64,000 nucleotides of DNA, taken from the NCBI RefSeq assembly GCF_029319185.1, contig NZ_CP119754.1:3038001-3102000 (forward strand). The letters run 5' to 3'. Of the stretch, positions 16,872-26,704 are shown one piece after another. The position numbers and the translations under genes are program-made. The notes under the pieces were generated by a model, which had not been told where the DNA came from, made no database searches, and saw only the letters and a program-made list of their open reading frames with translations. Numbering within the stretch: the first letter of the stretch is position 1; the number at the start of each line of letters is the position of its first letter. Origin of the DNA: Superficieibacter sp. HKU1. GTDB lineage: Bacteria > Pseudomonadota > Gammaproteobacteria > Enterobacterales > Enterobacteriaceae.

Positions 16872-17522
16872 ATGAACAACATGAACGTAATTATTGCCGA
16901 TGATCATCCCATCGTCCTGTTTGGTATCCGTAAATCACTGGAACAGATCGAATGGGTGAACGTTGTCGGCGAATTTGAAGACTCCACAGCATTGATAAAT
17001 AACCTGCCAAAGCTGGACGCTCATGTGCTGATCACCGATCTTTCCATGCCAGGCGACAAATACGGCGACGGGATCACTTTGATCAAGTATATCAAGCGCC
17101 ATTTTCCCGGCATTTCCATCATTGTCCTGACAATGAACAATAACCCGGCGATCCTGAGCGCGGTGCTGGAACTGGATATCGAAGGGATCGTCCTGAAGCA
17201 GGGTGCACCAACCGACCTGCCAAAAGCGCTGGCGGCGCTGCAAAAAGGGAAGAAGTTCACCCCGGAAAGCGTGTCGCGCCTGCTGGAAAAAATCAGCGCC
17301 GGTGGTTATGGCGACAAGCGTTTATCGCCTAAAGAGAGTGAAGTACTGCGTCTGTTTGCAGAAGGTTTCCTGGTTACGGAAATCGCCAAAAAGCTCAACC
17401 GCAGTATTAAAACGATCAGCAGCCAGAAAAAATCAGCGATGATGAAACTGGGTGTGGAAAACGACATCGCTCTGCTGAATTACCTTTCTTCGGTAACCCT
17501 GTCCTCTGCGGATAAAGAGTAA
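16872..17522 (+). CDS. rcsB: Response regulator RcsB
   Basis: A 216-residue transcription factor, the same length as in E. coli. The receiver domain (residues ~5-125) has the acidic pair Asp10/Asp11 and phosphoacceptor Asp56 in ITDLSMPG. A LuxR-type helix-turn-helix (about 148-210) contains LSPKESEVLRLFAEGFLVTEIA. RcsB controls capsule, motility, cell division and acid-resistance genes alone or with partners such as RcsA. It receives phosphate from RcsD, encoded just upstream, and faces rcsC across a 41-bp gap containing a strong inverted repeat. Confidence 0.98.
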   Translation: MNNMNVIIADDHPIVLFGIRKSLEQIEWVNVVGEFEDSTALINNLPKLDAHVLITDLSMPGDKYGDGITLIKYIKRHFPGISIIVLTMNNNPAILSAVLELDIEGIVLKQGAPTDLPKALAALQKGKKFTPESVSRLLEKISAGGYGDKRLSPKESEVLRLFAEGFLVTEIAKKLNRSIKTISSQKKSAMMKLGVENDIALLNYLSSVTLSSADKE

Positions 17523-17532
17523 TTCCCCTTTT

Positions 17533-17555
17533 CACCCCGGCCAGTGGCCGGGGTG
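17533..17555. terminator. Inverted repeat between convergent rcsB and rcsC
   Basis: CACCCCGGCCA (17533-17543) and TGGCCGGGGTG (17545-17555) form a perfect 11-bp palindrome around one base. It sits between two convergent stop codons, so it probably ends both transcripts or protects their 3' ends, although neither strand has a good T run. Confidence 0.55.
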
Positions 17556-17563
17556 ATACTCCC

Positions 17564-20410
17564 CTATTCCCTGGCTTTTCTGACGCGATTGGCGTAAATG
17601 GTTAACGTCTGCTTAAGCACATCCAGCGTTACCGGCTTCGATAAACAGCTATCCATTCCCGATTCCAGACAACGCTGCCGCTCTTCTGCCAGCGCATTGG
17701 CCGTCACGCCCACCACCGGCAGCGTCAGTCCGAGCTGACGAATACGCTGCGTCAGGCGATAACCATCCATATTCGGCATATTCACGTCGCTGAGAATAAT
17801 ATCGATATGATTTTTGCTTAACACGTTGAGCGCATCCACGCCGTCGTTTGCCGTTTTACACTGATAGCCCAGCGATCCGAGCTGATCGGCGAGCAGACGG
17901 CGGTTAATCGGATGATCGTCAACTACGAGGATCATCATGTCGTCATTGGCGGCGATAGCGCTTTCACCCGCAGGCAGCGAGGCACTGCTGTCGGTGCTTT
18001 CGACATCAAGACTGTAAATTCTCGCCATCAGCGCCATCAGCTCATGCGGTGCAGCGACGCTGTGAACCCACTCTCCCGGCGCGCGCTCCAGTGGAATACC
18101 GATGTGGCGGCGGCAGAAAGCGATCGTCGCCCGTCCACCCCATCCCTCCGGCGGGGTGCCATCAGTAATGAGCGTATCTTCATGGTCGGGATATTGCCCT
18201 TCGTAACGCTCGACGCGCACGCCGTGGCGTTGCAGCAGGTTTTCGAGGAACAGATACAACGACGCATTATTCACCGCCAGCCAGCAGCGCTTATTACTGA
18301 GGCCGTGCAGCGAAAGTTGCGGCATATCTTCTACGCCGTACAGCGGAATGCGAATGGTGAACTGGCTGCCCATGCCCGGCTCGGTATCGACAGAAATATC
18401 GCCGTCCATCATGCCGATCAGCTTCTCGCAGATCGCCAGCCCAAGGCCGGTTCCCTGGAAGTTACGCTGCACGCCCGTCCCGACCTGGAAGAACGGATCG
18501 AACAGGCGCACCACTTCTTTTGCCGGGATACCCACCCCGGTATCGCGCACGCGAATGGAGAGGTATTCTTCGCTGCGCTGAATATGCAGGATAATACAGC
18601 CGGTATCGGTGAATTTGATGGCGTTGCTCAGCAGGTTAGAGATCACCTGTTGCAGACGCATCGGATCGCCCTTCATCTGCAGCGGAACGTCAGGCTCCAC
18701 AAAGCAGTACAGCCCAAGCTGTTTTCTGACCACCAGCGGCAGATAGTTGGCCGTAATGTGACTCATCACCTCACGCGGCGAGAACTCGCGCGGCTCAATT
18801 TTCAACTGCTCGGATTCGATTTTCGAGAAGTCGAGAATATCGCTAATAATTTTCAGCAGCAGCGCCGAAGAGTTGTTCATCGCCGTCACCAGCCGGTCGA
18901 CGCTTTTCGGTAACTCTTTGGTTTGCAGCAAATCGAGGTTGCCGATAATGCCATACAGCGGGGTGCGCAGTTCATGGCTGACGGTTGCCAGGAACATGGA
19001 CTTCGACTGGCTGGCCTGCTCGGCGGCATGCGCCATTTCCTGAAGCGACTCTTCCATTTTGACGCGCGAAGAGACATCCACCAGCACGCAAATTGCCACG
19101 TTCTCGTTGCGGTAGCGCGAGTGAACGAAGCTGATTTGCAGATTGGTATTATTACTGGTCAGCACGTCAACAAAATTAACCTGCTGGCCGCAGATGATTT
19201 GCGTCAGCCGCTGGCGATCTTCGTGTGTAAGCATGTTGAGATAGTCATGCGCCAGCTCGTTACTCAGGATGTTAGTGCCGTCGAGGGTACGTAAAATACA
19301 GATCCCCACCGGCGCAGAGGCAACAATTTTGCGGTTGAACTGCTCATGCTCCTCCAGCCGCTGCGCGTCGGTTTCCGCCGGAATAAACAGCTTGCGCTCA
19401 TACACCCGCGCCAGCCAAATCAGTCCGATACCGACCAGAATATTCAGCAGCGCTGCATTCATTATCAGCATCCGGATACGTTCCAGCACTACGTCTATCG
19501 GTACCGAATACACCACGCTCAGGGAAGATGGCAGCAGGTTTTTCTTCAGCACCAGCTCGCGGTAGCCGGAGGTATAGCCAAACCACATCCGCTCCTGCAT
19601 CCAGCGGGAATCGATTTGCAGGGTGTTTTCCGGCCCGGTCAGCGCAATCAGCGAATGCCCGCTTTCATCGAGGATCGTCACGCCCATAGGCAGGTTGCCG
19701 GGTGTAAAAAAGTTTTCCATGCGAATGGTTTGCTCAACGCCCATCAACGCCTGTAAACGGTTTGCCAGATAGACGGGCGTTAAGGCATAAAAATAGCCGA
19801 TGCCCGGACGCGGACCACGGCTGATCCAGAACAGATTATCCCCCCGCTCTTCCTGCGGCGCGCTGCGGTATTTCATGATCCGCTCATGTAGCGCGCTTAA
19901 TGCTTCATCGCGTTCTACCGGAATATCACGCAGGCCAAAGTTCGCCATGCACAGATTTTCACCGCCGATCAGAAAAACGCGGTTCAGATCGTAGGCCGCT
20001 GAGAAATTGTCCCGCCAGTAGCGCATAAACCACGCCATTGATTCCAGCGACCCACGCCAGGTATTCCCCATAGCGGAACAATCAGAATCAGGGAATAGCG
20101 GCGCAAACTCAGGAATATTCATATCATTGAGGCGATTTCGTCCCGCTAAAACGCCATTTTCAGCCGTAAGACGATTCTCAGCGATGTATTTAAGCTCTTT
20201 CATCACATCGGAGGTTCGCTGGATATAACGCTGCGCCTGATCGGCGTTTAACGCAAATTCCTGATGAATTTCAGCTTCCCGGTCATGAAGCGCATTGACG
20301 ATGTAAAAGACAGAGGCCAGCGCGATAAGCAGCCATAGCAGCAGCGCCAGCGCGCGAAACATATAGCGCGAGATTTTGAGCGTATTACGAAAGGAGGCAA
20401 GGTATTTCAA
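17564..20410 (-). CDS. rcsC: Hybrid sensor kinase RcsC
   Basis: A 948-residue inner-membrane sensor kinase. A membrane helix near residues 20-40 and another near 310-335 flank a large periplasmic domain. The HisKA/HATPase core follows, with phosphorylated His479 in SHELRTPLYG, the N box NLLSNAIKFT and the G boxes DTGVGIP and GTGLGLAI. An RcsC-ABL domain (~700-800) precedes a C-terminal receiver with Asp875 in ILSDVNMPNMDG. Both phospho-sites match E. coli numbering. It autophosphorylates in response to envelope stress relayed through RcsF and IgaA, then passes phosphate to RcsD. It is transcribed toward rcsB from its own promoter. Confidence 0.97.
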   Translation of the reverse strand: MKYLASFRNTLKISRYMFRALALLLWLLIALASVFYIVNALHDREAEIHQEFALNADQAQRYIQRTSDVMKELKYIAENRLTAENGVLAGRNRLNDMNIPEFAPLFPDSDCSAMGNTWRGSLESMAWFMRYWRDNFSAAYDLNRVFLIGGENLCMANFGLRDIPVERDEALSALHERIMKYRSAPQEERGDNLFWISRGPRPGIGYFYALTPVYLANRLQALMGVEQTIRMENFFTPGNLPMGVTILDESGHSLIALTGPENTLQIDSRWMQERMWFGYTSGYRELVLKKNLLPSSLSVVYSVPIDVVLERIRMLIMNAALLNILVGIGLIWLARVYERKLFIPAETDAQRLEEHEQFNRKIVASAPVGICILRTLDGTNILSNELAHDYLNMLTHEDRQRLTQIICGQQVNFVDVLTSNNTNLQISFVHSRYRNENVAICVLVDVSSRVKMEESLQEMAHAAEQASQSKSMFLATVSHELRTPLYGIIGNLDLLQTKELPKSVDRLVTAMNNSSALLLKIISDILDFSKIESEQLKIEPREFSPREVMSHITANYLPLVVRKQLGLYCFVEPDVPLQMKGDPMRLQQVISNLLSNAIKFTDTGCIILHIQRSEEYLSIRVRDTGVGIPAKEVVRLFDPFFQVGTGVQRNFQGTGLGLAICEKLIGMMDGDISVDTEPGMGSQFTIRIPLYGVEDMPQLSLHGLSNKRCWLAVNNASLYLFLENLLQRHGVRVERYEGQYPDHEDTLITDGTPPEGWGGRATIAFCRRHIGIPLERAPGEWVHSVAAPHELMALMARIYSLDVESTDSSASLPAGESAIAANDDMMILVVDDHPINRRLLADQLGSLGYQCKTANDGVDALNVLSKNHIDIILSDVNMPNMDGYRLTQRIRQLGLTLPVVGVTANALAEERQRCLESGMDSCLSKPVTLDVLKQTLTIYANRVRKARE

Positions 20411-20480
20411 AGGAAGCAGCCATCAGAACCATCGGGATGGAAATAAAGTAGCGGTAAAACACGCTACCCGCAACGGTAAT

Positions 20481-20507
20481 AAAAAGGGCCGGATGATCCA
20501 GCCCTTT
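20481..20507 (-). terminator. Rho-independent terminator of gyrA
   Basis: A stem of about 11 bp with one G-T pair (20483-20494 with 20496-20507) is followed on the minus strand by a T run (20485 to 20481). It lies ~37 bp after the gyrA stop and upstream of rcsC, separating the two genes. Confidence 0.85.
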
Positions 20508-20543
20508 CTTTACGCGTTCTGTATTAACGACAGGTGATAATCG

Positions 20544-23180
20544 TTATTCGTCGGCGTCGTCAGCAACGTCGTCATCGGTATCCGCTTCCGGGGCGATGTC
20601 TTCATCCCCTTCTGCCACGCTACCGTCGATTGAATCCAGTTCTTCATCATCAACCGGTTCAGCGACACGCTGTAAGCCCACCACGTTTTCATCTTCCGCG
20701 GTACGGATGAGGATCACGCCCTGAGTGTTACGGCCTACCACGCTGATTTCCGATACGCGGGTACGCACCAGCGTTCCGGCATCGGTGATCATCATGATCT
20801 GGTCGGTGTCAGTAACCTGCACTGCACCCACCACGGAGCCGTTACGCTCGGTGACTTTAATGGAGATAACGCCCTGAGTGCCGCGGGACTTGGTCGGATA
20901 CTCGCTTTCCGCGGTACGCTTACCGTAGCCGTTTTGCGTGACGGTCAGAATGGCACCTTCACCGCGCGGTACGATCAGCGAAACGACCTTATCTTCTCCG
21001 GCCAGCCTGATGCCACGCACGCCGGTCGCGGTACGTCCCATTGCACGCACCGCGCTGTCTTTAAAGCGCACCACTTTACCCGCGGCTGAGAACAGCATGA
21101 CTTCATCTGCCCCGGAGGTCAGATCAACGCCAATCAGTTCGTCGCCGTCGTTGAGGTTCACCGCGATAATACCGGCAGAGCGCGGACGGCTGAACTCGGT
21201 CAGCGCCGTTTTCTTCACGGTACCGCTGGCGGTCGCCATAAAGACGTTCACGCCCTCTTCGTACTCGCGTACCGGCAGAATCGCGGTAATACGTTCGTTG
21301 GCTTCCAGCGGCAGCAGGTTGACGATAGGACGCCCACGCGCGCCACGGCTCGCTTCCGGTAGCTGGTAAACCTTCATCCAGTACAGACGGCCACGGCTGG
21401 AGAAGCAGAGGATGGTGTCATGGGTGTTGGCCACCAGCAGGCGGTCGATAAAGTCTTCTTCTTTAATACGGGCGGCTGACTTGCCTTTACCGCCACGACG
21501 CTGGGCTTCGTAATCGGTCAGCGGTTGATATTTCACGTAACCCTGGTGAGACAGAGTGACGACCACATCTTCCTGGCTAATCAGATCTTCGATATTGATA
21601 TCAGCGCTGTTGGCGGTGATTTCAGTACGGCGCGCGTCACCAAACTGCTCGCGTACCAGTTCAAGTTCTTCGCGGATCACTTCCATCAGACGCTCAGCGC
21701 TGCCGAGAATGTGCAGCAGTTCAGCGATCTGTTCCAGCAGCTCTTTGTACTCGTCGAGCAGTTTTTCGTGCTCAAGGCCGGTCAGTTTCTGCAAACGCAG
21801 ATCCAGAATCGCCTGTGCCTGCTGTTCGGTCAGATAATACTGGCCGTCACGCACGCCGAATTCTGGCTCCAGCCATTCCGGACGTGCGGCGTCATCACCG
21901 GCACGTTCCAGCATCGCAGAAACGTTACCCAGATCCCAGGAACGCGCGATTAAACCCGCTTTCGCTTCAGCCGGCGTCGGCGCACGGCGAATCAGTTCGA
22001 TAATCGGATCGATGTTCGCCAGCGCAATCGCCAGCGCTTCAAGGATATGCGCCCGATCGCGCGCTTTACGCAGTTCGAAAATAGTACGGCGCGTCACCAC
22101 TTCACGGCGGTGACGCACGAAGGCGGCGATAATGTCTTTCAGGTTCATGATCTTCGGCTGGCCATGGTGCAACGCCACCATGTTAATACCGAAAGAAACC
22201 TGCAGCTGAGTCTGCGAATAAAGGTTGTTGAGAACCACTTCACCGACCGCGTCGCGTTTCACTTCAATCACGATGCGCATGCCGTCTTTGTCAGACTCGT
22301 CACGCAGCGCGCTGATGCCTTCCACGCGTTTGTCTTTCACCAGCTCGGCGATTTTCTCGATCAGGCGCGCTTTGTTTACCTGATACGGGATTTCGTGAAC
22401 GATGATGGTTTCACGCCCGGTTTTCGCGTCAGCTTCCACTTCCGCGCGAGCGCGAATGTACACTTTGCCGCGACCGGTACGATAGGCTTCTTCGATGCCA
22501 CGGCGACCGTTGATGATCGCGGCGGTCGGGAAGTCCGGGCCGGGGATATGCTCCATCAGCCCTTCAATGCTGATGTCTTCATTGTCAACATACGCCAGAC
22601 AGCCGTTGATCACTTCCGTCAGGTTATGCGGCGGGATGTTGGTGGCCATGCCGACCGCGATACCTGAGGAACCGTTAACTAACAGGTTCGGGATCTTGGT
22701 TGGCATGACATCTGGAATTCGCTCGGTTCCGTCGTAGTTATCGACGAAATCCACCGTCTCTTTTTCCAGGTCGGCCATCAGTTCGTGGGCGATTTTCGAC
22801 ATACGGATTTCCGTATAACGCATCGCTGCGGCGGAGTCGCCGTCGACAGAACCGAAGTTACCCTGGCCATCTACCAGCATGTAACGCAGGGAGAATGGCT
22901 GCGCCATACGAACGATGGTGTCATACACGGCGGTATCACCATGGGGGTGATATTTACCGATAACGTCACCCACCACACGGGCAGATTTTTTATAGGCTTT
23001 GTTCCAGTCATTGCCCAATACGTTCATGGCGTATAGTACGCGACGGTGAACCGGCTTCAGGCCATCGCGGACATCCGGCAGCGCACGGCCAACAATGACC
23101 GACATCGCATAATCCAGATAGGAGCTCTTCAGCTCTTCCTCGATGTTAACCGGTGTAATTTCTCTCGCAAGGTCGCTCAT
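20544..23180 (-). CDS. gyrA: DNA gyrase subunit A
   Basis: An 878-residue subunit of gyrase (A2B2), which introduces negative supercoils by breaking and rejoining DNA. The catalytic Tyr122 lies in AAMRYTEIR. The winged-helix and tower domains occupy residues ~30-520. The C-terminal beta-pinwheel carries the GyrA box QRRGGKG near residue 560. The tail is acidic. In the quinolone-resistance region, position 83 is Thr (codon 22932-22934) instead of the E. coli Ser, and position 87 is the usual Asp. Thr83 is the normal residue reported for Citrobacter freundii. The gene is divergent from ubiG. Confidence 0.99.
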   Translation of the reverse strand: MSDLAREITPVNIEEELKSSYLDYAMSVIVGRALPDVRDGLKPVHRRVLYAMNVLGNDWNKAYKKSARVVGDVIGKYHPHGDTAVYDTIVRMAQPFSLRYMLVDGQGNFGSVDGDSAAAMRYTEIRMSKIAHELMADLEKETVDFVDNYDGTERIPDVMPTKIPNLLVNGSSGIAVGMATNIPPHNLTEVINGCLAYVDNEDISIEGLMEHIPGPDFPTAAIINGRRGIEEAYRTGRGKVYIRARAEVEADAKTGRETIIVHEIPYQVNKARLIEKIAELVKDKRVEGISALRDESDKDGMRIVIEVKRDAVGEVVLNNLYSQTQLQVSFGINMVALHHGQPKIMNLKDIIAAFVRHRREVVTRRTIFELRKARDRAHILEALAIALANIDPIIELIRRAPTPAEAKAGLIARSWDLGNVSAMLERAGDDAARPEWLEPEFGVRDGQYYLTEQQAQAILDLRLQKLTGLEHEKLLDEYKELLEQIAELLHILGSAERLMEVIREELELVREQFGDARRTEITANSADINIEDLISQEDVVVTLSHQGYVKYQPLTDYEAQRRGGKGKSAARIKEEDFIDRLLVANTHDTILCFSSRGRLYWMKVYQLPEASRGARGRPIVNLLPLEANERITAILPVREYEEGVNVFMATASGTVKKTALTEFSRPRSAGIIAVNLNDGDELIGVDLTSGADEVMLFSAAGKVVRFKDSAVRAMGRTATGVRGIRLAGEDKVVSLIVPRGEGAILTVTQNGYGKRTAESEYPTKSRGTQGVISIKVTERNGSVVGAVQVTDTDQIMMITDAGTLVRTRVSEISVVGRNTQGVILIRTAEDENVVGLQRVAEPVDDEELDSIDGSVAEGDEDIAPEADTDDDVADDADE

Positions 23181-23339
23181 CTAACCGCTATCCCTCTACT
23201 GTATCCCGGATTCAAAGGTCGCAAATTATAACACAATCGTCATAAGACAGGTAAAGGGAATGGCGCTCAGGGAAGGCTTTATTCATCCTGGTGTGCTGAT
23301 ATACTCAAACGAATTGCCAAATAAGGAGTAAAAGCGCCA

Positions 23340-24068
23340 ATGAATGCCGAAAAAGCCCCGGTGGCCCCGAATGTTGACCATCAGGAGATTGCCAAATTTG
23401 AAGCGGTCGCCTCACGCTGGTGGGATCTGGAAGGTGAATTTAAGCCCCTGCACCGCATTAACCCGCTGCGTCTGGGTTATATCGCTGAGCGCTCAGGCGG
23501 CCTGTTTGGTAAGACGGTGCTGGATGTCGGCTGCGGCGGGGGCATCCTTGCCGAGAGCATGGCGCGTGAAGGCGCGACCGTTACCGGGCTGGACATGGGC
23601 GCAGAGCCCTTGCAGGTTGCCCGTCTGCACGCGCTGGAAAGCGGCGTCACCGTGGAGTACGTGCAGGAAACGGTCGAGGAACATGCGGCTCAGCATGCAC
23701 AGCAGTACGACGTCGTGACCTGTATGGAAATGCTTGAGCACGTACCGGACCCGCAGTCGGTGATAAATGCCTGCGCGCAGCTGGTTAAACCCGGCGGTCA
23801 CGTTTTCTTCTCGACGATCAATCGCAACGGTAAAGCCTGGCTGATGGCGGTCGTCGGCGCGGAATATGTCCTGCGGATGGTGCCGAAGGGCACGCACGAC
23901 GTGAAGAAATTCATTCGTCCTTCTGAACTGCTGGGCTGGGTGGACCAGACGTCGCTTAAGGAAGTTCATATGACCGGGCTGCATTACAATCCGCTGAGCA
24001 ATACCTTTAAGCTCGCGCCTGGCGTTGACGTTAACTATATGTTGCATACAACCGCCAAAAACGACTGA
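23340..24068 (+). CDS. ubiG: UbiG, ubiquinone biosynthesis O-methyltransferase
   Basis: A 242-residue S-adenosylmethionine-dependent enzyme that carries out both O-methylations in ubiquinone synthesis. The class I methyltransferase fold is clear: motif I is VLDVGCGGGILAESMA (~residues 61-76), then TGLDMGAEP, then CMEMLEHVPDP. The N-terminal FEAVASRWWDLEGEFKPLHRINPLR is typical of UbiG. An AGGAGT ribosome site precedes the ATG. It is divergent from gyrA. In E. coli K-12 the autotransporter gene yfaL lies between ubiG and nrdA; that gene is absent here. Confidence 0.97.
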   Translation: MNAEKAPVAPNVDHQEIAKFEAVASRWWDLEGEFKPLHRINPLRLGYIAERSGGLFGKTVLDVGCGGGILAESMAREGATVTGLDMGAEPLQVARLHALESGVTVEYVQETVEEHAAQHAQQYDVVTCMEMLEHVPDPQSVINACAQLVKPGGHVFFSTINRNGKAWLMAVVGAEYVLRMVPKGTHDVKKFIRPSELLGWVDQTSLKEVHMTGLHYNPLSNTFKLAPGVDVNYMLHTTAKND

Positions 24069-24088
24069 CCTTAGTAAAAATAGTTCTG

Positions 24089-24120
24089 AAGATTGCGCGG
24101 TATCAAACGGCGCAATCTTT
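24089..24120 (+). terminator. Hairpin after ubiG, likely terminator
   Basis: AAGATTGCGC (24089-24098) pairs perfectly with GCGCAATCTT (24110-24119) and is followed by a short T tract only. It lies 20 bp after the ubiG stop. Confidence 0.6.
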
Positions 24121-24289
24121 CAGGTCGTCGAAGAAATCAGCGCTCGATCAAAAATTCTATTTTTTTTCCAGAATATTGACATGCCCTCCAGCCCTTATGT
24201 GACGTGGATTTTGCCTTTCTTACGCTTCCGCAACCTCAATTTAACCTCAAAATCAACTCTTGTACTCAAAAGAATCCTTACTAGAATAC

Positions 24290-24336
24290 TCACCATATAG
24301 CGTTCATTTTATTCATCACCCCCTACATATAGTATT
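24290..24336. promoter_or_regulatory. Two candidate NrdR boxes of the nrdA promoter
   Basis: Two 16-mers with a central ATATAG core, at 24290-24305 and 24321-24336, lie 31 bp apart start to start, which is three helical turns and the usual spacing for paired NrdR boxes. NrdR represses ribonucleotide reductase operons in response to nucleotide levels. The match to the consensus is partial in the outer bases. Confidence 0.6.
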
Positions 24337-24374
24337 TATCCACAGAGTTAGTCACAGCGACGTTTTGTGGATAA
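24336..24374. promoter_or_regulatory. Pair of perfect DnaA boxes upstream of nrdA
   Basis: TTATCCACA at 24336-24344 and its reverse complement TGTGGATAA at 24366-24374 are both perfect R1-type DnaA 9-mers, in opposite orientation and 30 bp apart. They lie 36 bp before the nrdA start codon. DnaA control of nrdAB links dNTP supply to replication initiation in E. coli. The rest of the ubiG-nrdA gap (24121-24289) shows nothing else recognisable. Confidence 0.9.
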
Positions 24375-24410
24375 GCGGGGGATATTTCTTCACGGACAGG
24401 TAAAAACTAC

Positions 24411-26696
24411 ATGAATCAGAGTCTGCTGGTGACAAAGCGCGACGGTCGTACCGAGCGTATCAATCTCGACAAAATCCATCGTGTGCTGGATTGGGCGGCA
24501 GATGGGCTGAGTAACGTCTCTATTTCGCAGGTAGAATTGCGTTCGCATATTCAGTTCTATGACGGCATCAAAACCTCCGATATCCATGAGACGATCATCA
24601 AAGCGGCGGCGGATTTGATTTCCCGCGACGCGCCGGATTATCAGTATCTGGCCGCTCGCCTGGCGATTTTCCACCTGCGTAAAAAAGCCTACGGTCAGTT
24701 TGAGCCGCCTGCCCTGTATGATCATGTGCGCAACATGGTTGAACTGGGTAAATACGATACCCATTTGCTCGAAGATTATACTCAGGAAGAGTTTGCGCAG
24801 ATGGACGCGTTCATTCAGCACGACCGCGATATGACCTTCTCCTACGCCGCCGTTAAGCAGCTGGAAGGCAAATATCTGGTGCAGAACCGCGTCACTGGCG
24901 AAATCTACGAGAGCGCCCAGTTCCTGTATATTCTGGTTGCCGCGTGCCTGTTCTCAAATTATCCTCGTGAAACCCGCCTTGACTACGTAAAACGTTTTTA
25001 TGATGCGGTGTCGACCTTCAAGATTTCTCTGCCGACGCCAATCATGTCAGGCGTGCGCACCCCAACCCGCCAGTTCAGCTCCTGCGTGCTGATCGAGTGC
25101 GGCGACAGCCTTGACTCCATCAACGCCACCTCCAGCGCGATCGTGAAATACGTTTCCCAGCGCGCCGGTATCGGCATCAACGCCGGACGCATCCGTGCGC
25201 TGGGTAGCCCGATTCGCGGCGGTGAAGCGTTCCACACCGGCTGTATTCCATTCTACAAGCACTTCCAGACCGCGGTGAAATCCTGCTCGCAGGGTGGCGT
25301 GCGCGGCGGGGCAGCGACGCTGTTCTACCCAATGTGGCACCTGGAAGTCGAAAGCCTGCTGGTGCTGAAAAACAACCGCGGCGTGGAAGGCAACCGCGTG
25401 CGCCACATGGACTACGGCGTGCAGATCAACAAACTGATGTACACCCGTCTGCTGAAAGGTGGCGACATCACGCTGTTCAGCCCGTCTGACGTCCCTGGCC
25501 TGTACGACGCCTTTTTTGCCGATCAGGATGAATTCGAGCGCCTGTACACAAAATATGAACAGGACGCCAGCATCCGTAAGCAGCGTATCAAAGCGGTTGA
25601 GCTGTTCTCGCTGATGATGCAGGAACGTGCCTCTACCGGCCGTATCTACATCCAGAACGTCGACCACTGTAACACCCACAGCCCGTTCGATCCGCAGGTT
25701 GCGCCGGTTCGTCAGTCAAACCTGTGTCTGGAAATCGCCCTGCCGACTAAACCGCTTGACGATGTTAACGATAAAAACGGCGAAATCGCCCTGTGTACGC
25801 TCTCCGCGTTCAACCTTGGCGTGATTAAAAACCTCGACGAACTGGAAGATCTGGCGGTGCTGGCCGTGCGCGCGCTCGATGCCCTTCTCGACTATCAGGA
25901 TTACCCGATCCCGGCCGCCAAACGTGGCGCAATGGGACGTCGTACCCTGGGTATTGGCGTGATCAACTTTGCCTACTGGCTGGCGAAAAACGGCAAGCGC
26001 TATTCTGACGGCAGCGCCAACAATCTGACCCATCAGACATTTGAAGCGATTCAATATTATCTGTTGAAAGCTTCGAATGAGCTGGCGAAAGAGCAAGGTG
26101 CCTGCCCGTGGTTCAACGAAACCACCTATGCGCAGGGTATCCTGCCGATCGATACCTATAAGAAAGATCTCGACGGCATTACCGATGAGCCGCTGCATTA
26201 TGACTGGGAAACGCTGCGCGAATCCGTCAAAACGCACGGTCTGCGTAACTCCACGCTGTCAGCCCTGATGCCGTCTGAAACCTCGTCGCAGATTTCAAAC
26301 GCCACTAACGGCATTGAACCGCCGCGCGGCCATGTGAGCATCAAAGCGTCGAAAGACGGCATTCTGCGCCAGGTAGTGCCGGATTATGAGCTGTTGAAAG
26401 ACCAGTACGAACTGCTGTGGGAAATGCCGAATAACGACGGCTATCTGCAGCTGGTGGGAATTATGCAGAAGTTTATCGACCAGTCGATTTCTGCCAACAC
26501 CAACTACGATCCGACGCGTTTCCCGTCAGGTAAAGTGCCAATGCAGCAATTGCTGAAAGACCTGCTCACCGCCTACAAATTTGGCGTGAAAACGCTGTAC
26601 TATCAGAACACCCGCGACGGCGCGGAAGATGCTCAGGACGATCTGGCACCGTCTATTCAGGACGATGGCTGCGAAAGCGGCGCGTGTAAGATCTGA
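24411..26696 (+). CDS. nrdA: Ribonucleoside-diphosphate reductase 1 subunit alpha
   Basis: The 761-residue large subunit of class Ia reductase converts ribonucleoside diphosphates to deoxy forms. An N-terminal ATP-cone (residues ~5-95) binds activity effectors. The active-site Cys of SNLCLE (439) and ALCTLSAFN (462), the radical-relay tyrosines Tyr730-Tyr731 in TLYYQNT, and the C-terminal redox pair Cys754/Cys759 in CESGACKI are all in place. It forms an operon with nrdB and yfaE and is controlled by the NrdR and DnaA sites upstream. Confidence 0.99.
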   Translation: MNQSLLVTKRDGRTERINLDKIHRVLDWAADGLSNVSISQVELRSHIQFYDGIKTSDIHETIIKAAADLISRDAPDYQYLAARLAIFHLRKKAYGQFEPPALYDHVRNMVELGKYDTHLLEDYTQEEFAQMDAFIQHDRDMTFSYAAVKQLEGKYLVQNRVTGEIYESAQFLYILVAACLFSNYPRETRLDYVKRFYDAVSTFKISLPTPIMSGVRTPTRQFSSCVLIECGDSLDSINATSSAIVKYVSQRAGIGINAGRIRALGSPIRGGEAFHTGCIPFYKHFQTAVKSCSQGGVRGGAATLFYPMWHLEVESLLVLKNNRGVEGNRVRHMDYGVQINKLMYTRLLKGGDITLFSPSDVPGLYDAFFADQDEFERLYTKYEQDASIRKQRIKAVELFSLMMQERASTGRIYIQNVDHCNTHSPFDPQVAPVRQSNLCLEIALPTKPLDDVNDKNGEIALCTLSAFNLGVIKNLDELEDLAVLAVRALDALLDYQDYPIPAAKRGAMGRRTLGIGVINFAYWLAKNGKRYSDGSANNLTHQTFEAIQYYLLKASNELAKEQGACPWFNETTYAQGILPIDTYKKDLDGITDEPLHYDWETLRESVKTHGLRNSTLSALMPSETSSQISNATNGIEPPRGHVSIKASKDGILRQVVPDYELLKDQYELLWEMPNNDGYLQLVGIMQKFIDQSISANTNYDPTRFPSGKVPMQQLLKDLLTAYKFGVKTLYYQNTRDGAEDAQDDLAPSIQDDGCESGACKI

Positions 26697-26704
26697 TGAA
26701 CTCT

